Assembly: GCA_964618455.1 (NCBI GenBank)
Contig: CAZUAQ010000036.1
Coordinates: 1-61,295 of the forward strand
Reading direction: 5' to 3'
DNA: 61,295 nt
Source: CAZUAQ01 sp964618455
GTDB taxonomy: Bacteria; Planctomycetota; Phycisphaerae; UBA1845; PWPN01
In this document: positions 51,424 to 59,854 of the stretch, piece after piece
How the letters are laid out: each line of letters starts with the position of its first letter
Numbering within the stretch: the first letter of the stretch is position 1
Made by a program: the position numbers and the translations under genes
The notes under the pieces: model-generated
The model's database searches: none
Seen by the model: only the letters and a program-made list of their open reading frames with translations
What the model was told of the DNA's origin: nothing

Positions 51424-52545
51424 ATGCCGATGTTGAACCCCACGCTGAGTCGATTTCTGCCCCGCCGCGGCCGATCGGGCCGACGCGGATTCACCCTGAT
51501 CGAACTGCTGGTCGTCGTGGCGATCATTGCCCTGCTGATCAGCATTCTGCTGCCTTCGCTGCAGCGCGCCCGCGAGATGGCCAAGCGCGCCGTCTGCCTG
51601 GCGAATCTCAAGAGCATGTCGACCTCGTCGCTGGTCTATGCCGAGGCGAATCGCGGTGTGCTGCCCGTGGCGGCGCACGATGCGGCGACCACGACGCTGG
51701 CCACGCAGGTCGGCCACCTGCCCGCGTTGAAAGATGGCGTCTCTGCTCCCAACAACAGTAACACGCGCGGCTGGCACAAGCTGCTGCAGGGCGGCGAGCG
51801 GGCGTACATGCAGCCCAAGCAGTTCGTCTGCCCCAGCGCCAAGTCCGGGTTGAACCACCTGGGCGACGGCACGCCGACCGAGGCCTACATCGCGCCCGGC
51901 AGCGAGGCGGGCTTCCGTTTCGATATCAACGGCGACAACGATGATCCCAACGGCGTCCTGTCGCAGCTCTACGACTTCGACGGCACGCGCCGCACGCTGA
52001 ACGACACGCAGCTCGCCTCGTTCAGCTACTCGATGCACGTGACGCTGCAGAACCAGGATTCGAGCGGCAACACGCAGGGTGGCTCGCTGACCAACACGCA
52101 GGATCCGCGGCTGGCCTTCGCCGCCGATCGGAACCCGTACTCGAACGCGGTGCAGTACTCCTCGTCGCAGCAGTTCTCGCGGTACAACTTCAGCGCTTCG
52201 GCCAGCAACGCGCCGTACACAAGCAGTCCGGGCAGTGTGTATGACGATGCCCAGGTGAACCCCGGTGCGGCTGCCTCGCCGGACCAGGATCTCTGGAAGG
52301 ACACCGGCAACTCGCTGAACCACAAGCAGAAGGGGCAGAACGTGACCTACCTGGACGGCAGTGCCAGGTGGTCGAACCACGCCTGGGCCGGCGGCGATGA
52401 CGATTTCCTCTGGACCAACCAGGACCCGGCGGACTCGGTGAACGCCGACGGCATCGTCAAGCCCATGCAGCCGAACCAGGGCAGCCAGTACGGTCTCATG
52501 CGTCCGGAGCGCAACACGCAGACGGACTCTGTGCTGATTCCGTAA
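51424..52545 (+). CDS. Type IV-pilin-like (pseudopilin) secreted/surface protein
   Basis: 373 aa; ATG after GGAGGAC. A long basic leader (ARG-rich, ~22 residues) ends at the canonical prepilin cleavage site G/FTLIELLVVVAIIALLISILL, with Glu+5. After the helix, the globular part has CLANLKSMSTSSLVYAEAN, HKLLQGGERAYMQPKQFVCP and the C-terminal GQNVTYLDGSARWSNH box typical of planctomycete H-X9-DG pseudopilins. Such proteins are cleaved by a prepilin peptidase and built into a pilus-like or type II secretion structure; neither system is in the window. It has a paralogue at 53115 and a strong terminator at 52599. Confidence 0.9.
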   Translation: MPMLNPTLSRFLPRRGRSGRRGFTLIELLVVVAIIALLISILLPSLQRAREMAKRAVCLANLKSMSTSSLVYAEANRGVLPVAAHDAATTTLATQVGHLPALKDGVSAPNNSNTRGWHKLLQGGERAYMQPKQFVCPSAKSGLNHLGDGTPTEAYIAPGSEAGFRFDINGDNDDPNGVLSQLYDFDGTRRTLNDTQLASFSYSMHVTLQNQDSSGNTQGGSLTNTQDPRLAFAADRNPYSNAVQYSSSQQFSRYNFSASASNAPYTSSPGSVYDDAQVNPGAAASPDQDLWKDTGNSLNHKQKGQNVTYLDGSARWSNHAWAGGDDDFLWTNQDPADSVNADGIVKPMQPNQGSQYGLMRPERNTQTDSVLIP

Positions 52546-52598
52546 CCCCTCTCGATCGAGGCTGCGGCCTCGCGTCGTGACATGTGGAACAACCCCTG

Positions 52599-52643
52599 CC
52601 GGCGAGTCGGTCCATCACGGATCGACTCGCCGGTTTTGTTTTG
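52599..52643 (+). terminator. Rho-independent terminator after the first pseudopilin gene
   Basis: A perfect 11-bp stem, CCGGCGAGTCG (52599-52609) with CGACTCGCCGG (52623-52633), is followed by TTTTGTTTTG. Confidence 0.9.
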
Positions 52644-52664
52644 CGCTGACGGCAGGAAGGCAAG

Positions 52665-52875
52665 AGGAGATCGCCACAAAAAGCACAGAAGTCACATACG
52701 AAGATAAAGGGAAGAGAATCGACAGGATTTACAGGATGAACGCGATGAAGAAGAAGAGAGGATCGGATTGAGGTCATGGTGCGCTGAAGATCCACGTACT
52801 GTTGTTCTCTGCTTCTTCGCTTTTGTGATTTTTGTGCTTTTTGTGGCTATTGCTTTCTCATCTCAGGTCGCCGTT
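52665..52875. repeat. ~210-bp repeat, copy A, with 24-bp imperfect terminal inverted repeat
   Basis: It is ~95% identical to copy B at 54291-54502. The outer arms GCCACAAAAAGCACAGAAG... (52673-52696) and ...TGTGCTTTTTGTGGC (52824-52847) are inverted with two mismatches. It carries no convincing gene; the frames inside are short. It follows the first pseudopilin gene as copy B follows the second. Confidence 0.8.
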
Positions 52876-52895
52876 GACTCATGCCATGCGTAAAA

Positions 52896-52927
52896 AAGAG
52901 ATCGCCACAGAAGGCACAGAAGTCACA
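52896..52927. repeat. Partial third copy of the repeat arm
   Basis: AGATCGCCACAGAAGGCACA and the next 11 bases match the left arm of the ~210-bp repeat with few changes. The remainder of 52928-53114 shows no gene. Confidence 0.6.
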
Positions 52928-53114
52928 AGAGAAAGAAAAAGGGGGCGAATGCAGACGGGATAGTCTTAATGGCACATGAATCCAAACAGGGATTCGGTTG
53001 GACATATGTGCCGTGTGTCTCGCTGGCATGTCACGTGCATATGTTTCCCCTGAGCGGTAGCAATCCTGTGTGGCGGCACACATGACGCGTCGCGTTCACT
53101 CACCCGGGGATATC

Positions 53115-54263
53115 ATGATGATCGATAACGAAGTCAATCCCATTGGAAATGGCGCGGTGGCCACTTTGCGACGAGGAACACAGAGAGCCTACTCTCTGAT
53201 TGACGTGCTTGTGGTGGTAAGCATTCTCGCCTTGGCATTGTTTGTTGTTGCTCCAGCCATGCGTCGGCCTCATCCTGGAATGCGTCGGCGAGCGGTGTGC
53301 CTGGCGAACCTCAAGAGCCTGGCCACCTCGTCGCTGGTGTACGCTGAAGCGAACCAGGGTATTCTGCCGGCGGCCGCGCACGACCCGCTGGAGCGCGGGC
53401 TTGCCGCACAAAGTGCGACCGTGATCGGCGATCGTCCTGCATTCCCCGATCGGCAGACCGCCGATGGGGGACTTCGCAACAACGGGAGCAATCTGCGGGG
53501 CTGGCACAAGCTGTTGCAGGGCGGGATGCGGGCCTACATGCAACCCAAGCAGTTCATCTGCCCGCAGGCGCGGGAGGCCGTCGATCACACCAACGAGGGG
53601 ACGGCGACGGAGGCGTTTGTGGTTGACCCGGCATCGTGGTCCTGGGCGAACGGCGACGATCCCGACGGCACGCTGACGCAACTATACGACTTCGACCCGA
53701 CGCAGACGTCGGTTCGTGGTTCACAGCTTGCGACGCTCAGCTACTCGATGCATGTGACGTTGCGCAGTCGAGGTGAGGATGGTGCGTTTCACGGAGGAGC
53801 GTTGACCAACACGCAGGACCCGCGTCTTGCCTTCGCCGCCGACCGCAATCCCTATTCGAACAAGGTGGTGGTGATCGACAGCACGACGGGGACGGTGCGG
53901 TACGACTTCGATCCGACGCGTCGTGACGCGCCACCGGCGGATCATCCGGGCCGAGTCTTCAGCAAAGAACTCACCACGCCGCCGGACGACCCTTCCACAT
54001 CGGCGAACCTGTGGCGTGATGCCAACTCGCTCAATCATGACGGAAAGGGGCAGAACGTGACCTATCTGGACGGCAGTGCGAAGTGGTCGAATCATCCCTG
54101 GGCCGGCGGTGACGATGACTTTCTCTGGAGCCCGCAGGATCCGAACGCGTCGATGAACACATCCACCGGAATTCTCACTCCGCTTCAACCCGAATCGGGG
54201 ATTCGATACGGGCACATGCGCCCGAAACGGAATACCGAGACCGATTCATTCCTGATTCCGTAG
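53115..54263 (+). CDS. Pseudopilin-like paralogue with altered prepilin cleavage site
   Basis: 382 aa from the ATG at 53115; upstream in-frame starts at 53070 and 53085 are also possible. It aligns along its whole length with the protein at 51424 (CLANLKSLATSSLVYAEANQ, HKLLQGGMRAYMQPKQFICP, GQNVTYLDGSAKWSNHPWAGG). At the cleavage region G/FTLIELLVV has become A/YSLIDVLVV: Gly-1 is Ala and Glu+5 is Asp. In characterised prepilin peptidase substrates these are the key residues, so processing may be poor or the protein may stay as a membrane-anchored precursor. It may be a decaying duplicate or one with a changed role. Confidence 0.85.
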   Translation: MMIDNEVNPIGNGAVATLRRGTQRAYSLIDVLVVVSILALALFVVAPAMRRPHPGMRRRAVCLANLKSLATSSLVYAEANQGILPAAAHDPLERGLAAQSATVIGDRPAFPDRQTADGGLRNNGSNLRGWHKLLQGGMRAYMQPKQFICPQAREAVDHTNEGTATEAFVVDPASWSWANGDDPDGTLTQLYDFDPTQTSVRGSQLATLSYSMHVTLRSRGEDGAFHGGALTNTQDPRLAFAADRNPYSNKVVVIDSTTGTVRYDFDPTRRDAPPADHPGRVFSKELTTPPDDPSTSANLWRDANSLNHDGKGQNVTYLDGSAKWSNHPWAGGDDDFLWSPQDPNASMNTSTGILTPLQPESGIRYGHMRPKRNTETDSFLIP

Positions 54264-54290
54264 GCCGCCAAGCCCTGCCTTGAATGAAGA

Positions 54291-54502
54291 AGAGAAATCG
54301 CCACACAAAGCACAGAAGTCACATACGAAGATAAAGGGAAGAGAATCGACAGGATTTACAGGATGAACGCGATGAAGAAGAAGAGAGGATCGGATTGAGG
54401 TCATGGTGCGCTGAAGATCCACATCCTGTTGTTCTCTGCTTCTTCGCTTTTGTGACTTTTGTGCTTTTTGTGGCTATTGCTTTCTCATCTCAGGTCGCCG
54501 TT
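54291..54502. repeat. ~210-bp repeat, copy B
   Basis: Near-identical to copy A (52665-52875), with a few substitutions and one small length difference at the start. Its right end overlaps the first base of the stop codon of the minus-strand EF-hand gene. The inverted arms are present. Confidence 0.8.
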
Positions 54503-55530
54503 CAGCCTTCGACGCCTCTCGGGCCACGACCGTCGCGTTGGCGGCGCGGGCGGTCGGGGCGGTCCCCCTGGCGATCGGAGTCTCTCGGCTTGCCCTTCAT
54601 CTGGTCGCGCTCCGGTCGATCTTCGGGGCGCGGCTTGCCCGCCTTGTCGCGCTCCGGTTGAGCGGAGCCTTTGTCTCCCGTTGTCATCGCCTTGTGAAAC
54701 GCATGGAGGGGCAAGCCTTCGTCACCGGCTTTGGCGCGCAGGGCCTTCAGGCGATCGATCAGGCGGTCGAGTTCGACGCCCTCGATGCGCCCGTTGCGGT
54801 TGCCGTCGAGCATGGCGCCGGGCCCGTGCGGACGCGGCCCCTGCCGACCGAAGCCGCGGGTGCCTCTCTCGCCATCGGGTGCGCCTTTGCCGAAACCGCC
54901 ACCGCCACCCCGGCGTCCCCGGCCCTCACCCTGGCCCCGTCCCCAGGCGGGCGGGCCGTCGTGACGCCCTTGCCCCCAGCGGCCCTGGCCACGCCGGGCG
55001 TCATCCGTCGGTTTGTCCATCGGCATCGCATGGAATCGACGCCCGTGCGGTCCGGCCTCACCGCCGCGCATGGCGGGGCCGCGCGATTGCATGCCACGCC
55101 CCCAGCCTCGACCCGGCTGATCCTTGCCGGGGCGATCCGCGTCCGTCCGTCCACGGCCCGGTCGATCCATTTTGCCTCGATCCGCCTTTGCTCCCGGACC
55201 GGCCATCGGGGCACGGCCCTGGGCATCGCCACCGCGCTGGCCGCGCCGGGGCGCGCGTTCCTTCAGCTTGCGGTCGAGGATGCGCTCGATCTCGGCTTCG
55301 AGATCCGTGGACGCGCCGGGGGCCGCCTGGGCGGGGGCATTTCGGAGGCCGCGCTCTCCGCGCTGCCGGGCGAGCCGCGGCGCGTGCCGGCTGAACTCGT
55401 CGCGCGTGATCTGCCCGTCGCCGTCGGCATCGAGCTGCTCGAAGATGCGGGCGCCGGGCTGCTGGGCATCGGCCATGACGGCGGCCATGAGCACAATGCC
55501 GCCGGTGATGAGGGTCGTCTGTCGTTTCAT
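54502..55530 (-). CDS. Exported EF-hand protein with Gly/Arg-rich middle
   Basis: 342 aa from the ATG at 55530 (AAGGAGAA upstream), with a signal peptide (TTLITGGIVLMAAVMADA). It has a clear EF-hand loop near the start (DADGDGQITRDEF) and a second at about residue 255 (DGNRNGRIEGVEL). Between and after them lie long Gly/Arg/Asp-rich low-complexity stretches (GRGRRGGGGGFG, RPERDQMKGKP). It should bind calcium outside the cytoplasm, and the disordered arms may coat surfaces or bind anionic polymers. Similar EF-hand proteins are common in planctomycetes. No specific function can be given. Confidence 0.75.
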   Translation of the reverse strand: MKRQTTLITGGIVLMAAVMADAQQPGARIFEQLDADGDGQITRDEFSRHAPRLARQRGERGLRNAPAQAAPGASTDLEAEIERILDRKLKERAPRRGQRGGDAQGRAPMAGPGAKADRGKMDRPGRGRTDADRPGKDQPGRGWGRGMQSRGPAMRGGEAGPHGRRFHAMPMDKPTDDARRGQGRWGQGRHDGPPAWGRGQGEGRGRRGGGGGFGKGAPDGERGTRGFGRQGPRPHGPGAMLDGNRNGRIEGVELDRLIDRLKALRAKAGDEGLPLHAFHKAMTTGDKGSAQPERDKAGKPRPEDRPERDQMKGKPRDSDRQGDRPDRPRRQRDGRGPRGVEG

Positions 55531-55783
55531 GCTGTTCTCCTTCTGTGATGTCATTCGTCGTGTGGGGCGGGCGATGGTGTCATCGACCCGCGCGGGGGTC
55601 GAATCACGAGCCTGCTCCGTTCATCTGAACGCTCCGGGGGCGGGATTATTGCCGGTGGCCCGAAGATGGGGATGGGCGGGGGAGTTATCGCCCCTGTGAC
55701 GCAGTGCGAGGGGCTCCTCCGGGCGAAGGGGACGGTCCCTGGGCCATCCGCATGCGGGCTCGGGCGGCTTGCTCCCGAAGACG

Positions 55784-55792
55784 TGGTATAAT
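55784..55792 (+). promoter_or_regulatory. rnpB: Extended -10 promoter of rnpB
   Basis: TGGTATAAT (55784-55792) is a perfect extended -10 whose expected start, ~7 bp downstream, falls on the 5' end of the folded RNase P RNA. No good -35 box is needed or seen. Confidence 0.7.
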
Positions 55793-55798
55793 TCGTGG

Positions 55799-56192
55799 AC
55801 GGAGTGGGCGGGGCGATCGCTCGCGTGGCGGCTTCGGTCGCCGGGCGGGAGGAAAGTCCGAACCGGGCAGGGCGCGATGGTGGCTAACGGCCACCCGGTG
55901 CGAACCGCGGGAAAGTGCCACAGAAAAGATACCGCCGGCGCGAGCCCCCGTCAGGATTGGCGTCGGTAAGGGTGAAATGGTGCGGTAAGAGCGCACCGCG
56001 CCGCGGGTGACCGTGGCGGCAGGGTAAACCCCATCGCCGGCAAGCCCAAATAGGCAGCGAGAGGCGGCCCGTCTCGTTCGAGCTGCGGGTAGGGTGCTCG
56101 AGCGGCGCGGCAACGCGTCGCCCAGATGAATGATCGCCGCCCGTGCCGCCAGCGGCGCGGGGACAGAATTCGGCTTACACGCCCACTCCGTT
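55799..56192 (+). ncRNA. rnpB: RNase P RNA, bacterial type A
   Basis: The catalytic RNA that cuts the 5' leaders of tRNA precursors. Its hallmarks are present in order: a 5' P1 strand ACGGAGTGGGCG; conserved region I GAGGAAAGTCCG; an AGGGTGAAATGGTGCGGTAAGAGCGCACCGC segment (listed here as two parts, AGGGTGAAATG and GTGCGGTAAGAGCGCACC); GGCAGGGTAAACCCCA; and the 3' ACAGAATTCGGCTTACA followed by the complementary P1 strand CGCCCACTCCGT. A T-rich TTTTGTTTTG after P1 probably serves as terminator. Short frames inside it are not genes. Ends are approximate to a few bases. Confidence 0.95.
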
Positions 56193-56305
56193 TTGTTTTG
56201 ACTTTCGAGCGTGAGCCGCGCGGCGGGGAAGTGCGCGGCGCTGGAGTTATGTGCTTCGTGGCAGGGGATTGTAATGACGAATGGCGAAGGACTGACAGGG
56301 GCGTG

Positions 56306-56320
56306 TGGAATTGAATTCCA
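56306..56320. promoter_or_regulatory. 15-bp palindrome upstream of the PHP-domain gene
   Basis: TGGAATT-G-AATTCCA is perfectly symmetric, in the 56193-56512 gap between rnpB and the next gene; nothing else is apparent there. Confidence 0.35.
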
Positions 56321-56512
56321 AGCTCATGGCATCCTGCTCATGTTGGCGGGAACCGTTCACACATCATCAAAGGGGCATGGCTTGCACTTGGCGTATTCTT
56401 CAATCGTGATGAGGTGGCATCCAGGTCGCTTCCTCTGCGGTTGCTGATTCCGGGGTGGGTCTGTACAACAAGTTCGATGTTCGAAGGCTTATCTCACCGA
56501 TCTGAAAGATGT

Positions 56513-58117
56513 ATGGGGCGGTCTTGGGTGATCGTGTGTGTTCACCTGTGCATCGTCGGTTGCGCGCGGATGGGGCTGGCGGAGGATGCGAACTCGACAT
56601 CGCTTGAGCTGACCATCGTCGATGACGCCACGAGCGCGCCGGTCCCCGCCCGGGTCTACGTGACCGGCAGCGACGGGCGGCCGTACCTGCCCGTGGCGGA
56701 GGCGGGGCAATCGATTGCCCATTACGACGTCACGCGCGGGCCGCGCGAGGTCTACGCCTGCGTCGGCGGCCATTCCTTCAGCATCAACGTCCCGGCGGGC
56801 ACGACCACCGTCACCGTCGAACGCGGCAAGGAATACCCGCCGCTCACGCGCGCGTTCACGCTCGACGCCGGGGAGACCCGCCAGGCGCAGCTCCGCCTGT
56901 TGCGCGTGTTCGACCTGGCGGCGATGGGCTGGTACTCCGGCGATCTGCACGTCCATACGCCGCTCGACAAGCTGCCGATCTTCCAGCAGGCCGAGGACCT
57001 TAACGTTGCCTTCCCCATTACCGCCTGGACGACGTCCGACGCAAAACCCCCGCGCGGACCCGACGGCAAGGTTCCCGAGCGCGGTCGACTCGTGAACGTG
57101 GACGATACGCACGTCTACTGGTCGCTCAACAGCGAGTACGAACTGTTCAGCGTCGAGGGTCTCGAGGGCGAGATGGGGGCGGTACTGCTGCTCGGGCACA
57201 ACGAGCCGTTCACGCAGACCGCGCCACCCATCGGAGCCATCTGCGCCGAAGCGCGCCGGCAGAACGCCATCATCGACTGGGACAAGCACGCCTGGCCGTG
57301 GTCGATGATGCTGCTGCCCGTCTGCGGTGTCGACACGATGGAGCTGAGCAACAACCACATGTGGCGTCTGCCGCCGAAGTTTCTCACGTGGGGCGAGCCG
57401 GCGCCGGAGTGGATGAACGTTCAACCGACCGCGCGCGGCTGGGCGGATTACGGGTTTCAAACGTGGTACGCCTTACTGAACGCGGGCATCGAACTGCGGC
57501 CCAGCGCGGGCTCGGCCAACGGCGTGCATCCGGTCCCGCTGGGGTTCAGCCGCGTATACGTGAAGATCGACGGCGCGTTCACCTACGACAAGTGGGTGCG
57601 GGGCTTGAAGGCGGGGCGCAGCTTCGTGACCAACGGGCCGGCGATCTTCCTGAATGTCGAAAACCATCAGCCGGGCGACCGCGTGGACCTCGAGCCGGGG
57701 CGCGATCGCAAAGTGACCGCCACCGTCGTGGCCCGCTCCGCCCGATCGCTTGGCGAGATCGAGCTGATCATGAACGGGGAAGTGGTCGGCGCATTCGACG
57801 TCCATCGCGCCGAAGGCGGGACCTCGCCGCACTTCCGAAGGTTCCGGACGTCGGTGACGCTGAGTGGAACGTCGTGGCTGGCGGCCCGCTGCTACGAGGA
57901 TGCCCCCGGTGGCAACGTGCGGATTGCCCACACCGCCCCGATCTTTTTCACCGACGCCGACCGGCCACCGGTCCCGCGGCAACGGGACGTCGCGTGGCTG
58001 ATCCATCGGGTCGAGACGCAGCTCGAGCGGGTGCGCGGCAAGGTGGCCGACGAGGCCGTCGCGGAGTACAGACAGGCCCTCGAGTACTACCGTAACCTCA
58101 TGCCGGACAACGATTAA
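56513..58117 (+). CDS. CehA/McbA-type PHP-domain metallohydrolase, exported
   Basis: 534 aa from the ATG at 56513 (GAAAG upstream), which opens a signal peptide (WVIVCVHLCIVGCARMGLAED); upstream starts at 56414 and 56477 are in frame. Residues ~25-125 form a carboxypeptidase-regulatory-like beta domain. The metal site begins with WYSGDLHVHTP at about residue 143, and DKHAWPW and ELSNNHMW supply later ligands. SAGSANGVHPVPLG and the VRGLKAGRSFVTNGP segment are typical of CehA/McbA proteins. Family members hydrolyse phosphoesters or carbamates (for example carbaryl); the substrate here is unknown. A coiled coil is likely at the C-terminus. Confidence 0.85.
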   Translation: MGRSWVIVCVHLCIVGCARMGLAEDANSTSLELTIVDDATSAPVPARVYVTGSDGRPYLPVAEAGQSIAHYDVTRGPREVYACVGGHSFSINVPAGTTTVTVERGKEYPPLTRAFTLDAGETRQAQLRLLRVFDLAAMGWYSGDLHVHTPLDKLPIFQQAEDLNVAFPITAWTTSDAKPPRGPDGKVPERGRLVNVDDTHVYWSLNSEYELFSVEGLEGEMGAVLLLGHNEPFTQTAPPIGAICAEARRQNAIIDWDKHAWPWSMMLLPVCGVDTMELSNNHMWRLPPKFLTWGEPAPEWMNVQPTARGWADYGFQTWYALLNAGIELRPSAGSANGVHPVPLGFSRVYVKIDGAFTYDKWVRGLKAGRSFVTNGPAIFLNVENHQPGDRVDLEPGRDRKVTATVVARSARSLGEIELIMNGEVVGAFDVHRAEGGTSPHFRRFRTSVTLSGTSWLAARCYEDAPGGNVRIAHTAPIFFTDADRPPVPRQRDVAWLIHRVETQLERVRGKVADEAVAEYRQALEYYRNLMPDND

Positions 58118-58278
58118 TCCTTGGTCCGCCGCTCTCGCCTTTCCTGGCGTCCTGGGCGGATTCCCGCTGTCGTATCAATCCTCCTCATGGCCGCCGATGA
58201 CGGCGAGTCTCCGATTTCCGCATCGATTCCGGGATCCGCGCTTGACGACGCGACCTTATCATGCTATTACCATATACA

Positions 58279-58301
58279 TATCCATAAAAGGTAAATGGAT
58301 A
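58279..58301. promoter_or_regulatory. Palindromic operator candidate of hcp
   Basis: TATCCAT-N9-ATGGATA is a perfect inverted repeat ~55 bp before the hcp start. Its spacing and CC/GG positions resemble Rrf2-family (IscR type 2/NsrR-like) sites, and NsrR controls hcp in other bacteria. The match is partial. Confidence 0.5.
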
Positions 58302-58356
58302 CGCATGGGTCATCGGTCGATGTCCAATCACGACCACCAGACGGAAGGAGTCAATC

Positions 58357-59673
58357 ATGAGCGCGTCCCCCACCCTCCCGATGTTCTGCAATCAGTGCGA
58401 GCAGACCGCCCACGGCACCGCCTGCGTCGATACCGGCGTCTGCGGCAAGGACCCCGACGTCGAATCCCTGCAGCAGATTCTGCTCTACGGGCTCAAGGGC
58501 ATGGCGGCGTATGCCTCGCACGCCCGCCGGCTCGGCCAGACCGATGAGGCGGTCAACGCATTCATCGAGGAGGCGCTCTTCGCCACCATGACCAACGTCA
58601 ACTTCGACATGGCGTCGCTTTTCGAGATGTGCATGGAGTGCGGCCGGATGAATCTCCGCGTCATGGAGATGCTGAATGACGGCCATGTCGAACGCTTCGG
58701 CCAGCCGAGCCCCGCCACAGTCGTCGAAGGCACGCAGGCCGGCCCGGGTATCCTCGTCACCGGGCACGATCTCGTGGACCTGGCGGACCTGCTCGACCAG
58801 GTCGCGGGCACGGATATCAAGGTGTACACGCACGGCGAGATGCTCCCCGCGCACATGTATCCGAAGCTTCGCGAGCATCCGAATCTCGCCGGTCACTTCG
58901 GCGGCGCGTGGCAGAAACAGCGCAGCGATTTCGAGAAGTTCACCGGTCCGGTCCTCGGCACGACGAACTGTGTGCTCATTCCGCGTGACAACAACACGTA
59001 CCTCGACCGCTTCTTCACCACGCGCGCCACGGCGGTGCCCGGTGCGAAGCGGCTCGCCACGAACGATTTCTCCGAGGTCATCGCCAGGGCGAAGACGTGT
59101 GCGCCACTGACGGAGAACAATGTCCGCGAATCGCAGGTCGGCTTCCACCACTCGGTGATTCTCGGCCTGGCGGACAAGGTTGTCGAGGCAGTCAAGGCCG
59201 GCGCGATCAAGCACTTCTTCGTCATCGGCGGATGCGACGGCGCGGAGCCCGGCCGCAACTACTTCTCGGACTTCGCCGCCCAGTCGCCGGACGATACGGT
59301 CATTCTCACGCTCGGATGCGGCAAGTATCGCATCCGCGAGCACGACTACGGCGAGATCGGCGGCATCCCACGACTGCTCGACATGGGCCAGTGCAACGAT
59401 GCCTACGGCGCGATCCAGGTCGCCCTCGCGCTGGCGAACGCGTTCAACTGTGGCGTGAACGATCTCCCGCTGACGCTGGTGATCTCCTGGTTCGAACAGA
59501 AGGCGGTGGCGGTGCTGCTCACGCTGCTGGCCCTCGACGTAAAGGGCATCCGCCTCGGCCCCGCGCTGCCGGCGTTCGTTTCGCCGAACGTGTTGAAGGT
59601 CCTGCAGGAGAAGTTCGACCTGAAGCCCATCGGCACCGATGCCCAGGCGGATCTGCAGGCCGTGTTGAACTGA
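58357..59673 (+). CDS. hcp: Hybrid-cluster protein (hydroxylamine/nitric oxide reductase), short class
   Basis: 438 aa; ATG with GGAAGGAG upstream. Cys residues 11, 14, 23 and 29 (C-X2-C-X8-C-X5-C) bind the N-terminal Fe-S cluster. Hybrid-cluster ligands are visible as TNCVLIP, VIGGCDGAEPGR, LGCGKYR and QCNDAYGA. At 438 residues it is about 110 shorter than the E. coli type, as in class III proteins, which lack a helical bundle after the first cluster. Family members reduce hydroxylamine or, as later work showed, NO, protecting against nitrosative stress. No hcr reductase is adjacent. Confidence 0.95.
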   Translation: MSASPTLPMFCNQCEQTAHGTACVDTGVCGKDPDVESLQQILLYGLKGMAAYASHARRLGQTDEAVNAFIEEALFATMTNVNFDMASLFEMCMECGRMNLRVMEMLNDGHVERFGQPSPATVVEGTQAGPGILVTGHDLVDLADLLDQVAGTDIKVYTHGEMLPAHMYPKLREHPNLAGHFGGAWQKQRSDFEKFTGPVLGTTNCVLIPRDNNTYLDRFFTTRATAVPGAKRLATNDFSEVIARAKTCAPLTENNVRESQVGFHHSVILGLADKVVEAVKAGAIKHFFVIGGCDGAEPGRNYFSDFAAQSPDDTVILTLGCGKYRIREHDYGEIGGIPRLLDMGQCNDAYGAIQVALALANAFNCGVNDLPLTLVISWFEQKAVAVLLTLLALDVKGIRLGPALPAFVSPNVLKVLQEKFDLKPIGTDAQADLQAVLN

Positions 59674-59729
59674 CCTTGACACGCCGACGCGATGTGCACG
59701 TCGGCGGCACCGAAACCCATGCACGCCGA

Positions 59730-59766
59730 GCCCGGATCGCGCGTTCCACTCGCGCGCGATCCGGGC
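59730..59766. terminator. Strong hairpin between hcp and recQ
   Basis: GCCCGGATCGCGCG (59730-59743) and CGCGCGATCCGGGC (59753-59766) form a perfect 14-bp GC stem with a 9-nt loop. The following CGCGCATTTCTCG lacks a clean U-tract, so it may be a weak terminator or an mRNA-stability element of hcp. Confidence 0.6.
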
Positions 59767-59854
59767 CGCGCATTTCTCGACGCTCCCGACGCCCGGCGGT
59801 ACGATGCGGATTGATGGGGCAACTCGATTCTCAACGCATCAAGGAGCGCGGGAC

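Noticed and set aside
54538..55548. 336-aa plus-strand frame opposite the EF-hand gene
   Set aside because: Ala/Arg/Pro-biased antisense reading of a Gly/Arg-rich gene that has a signal peptide, EF-hands and ribosome site.
55704..56113. Short frames over the RNase P RNA
   Set aside because: They lie inside a structured RNA with all conserved landmarks.
58351..59724. 457-aa minus-strand frame opposite hcp
   Set aside because: Antisense shadow; hcp carries all cluster ligands.
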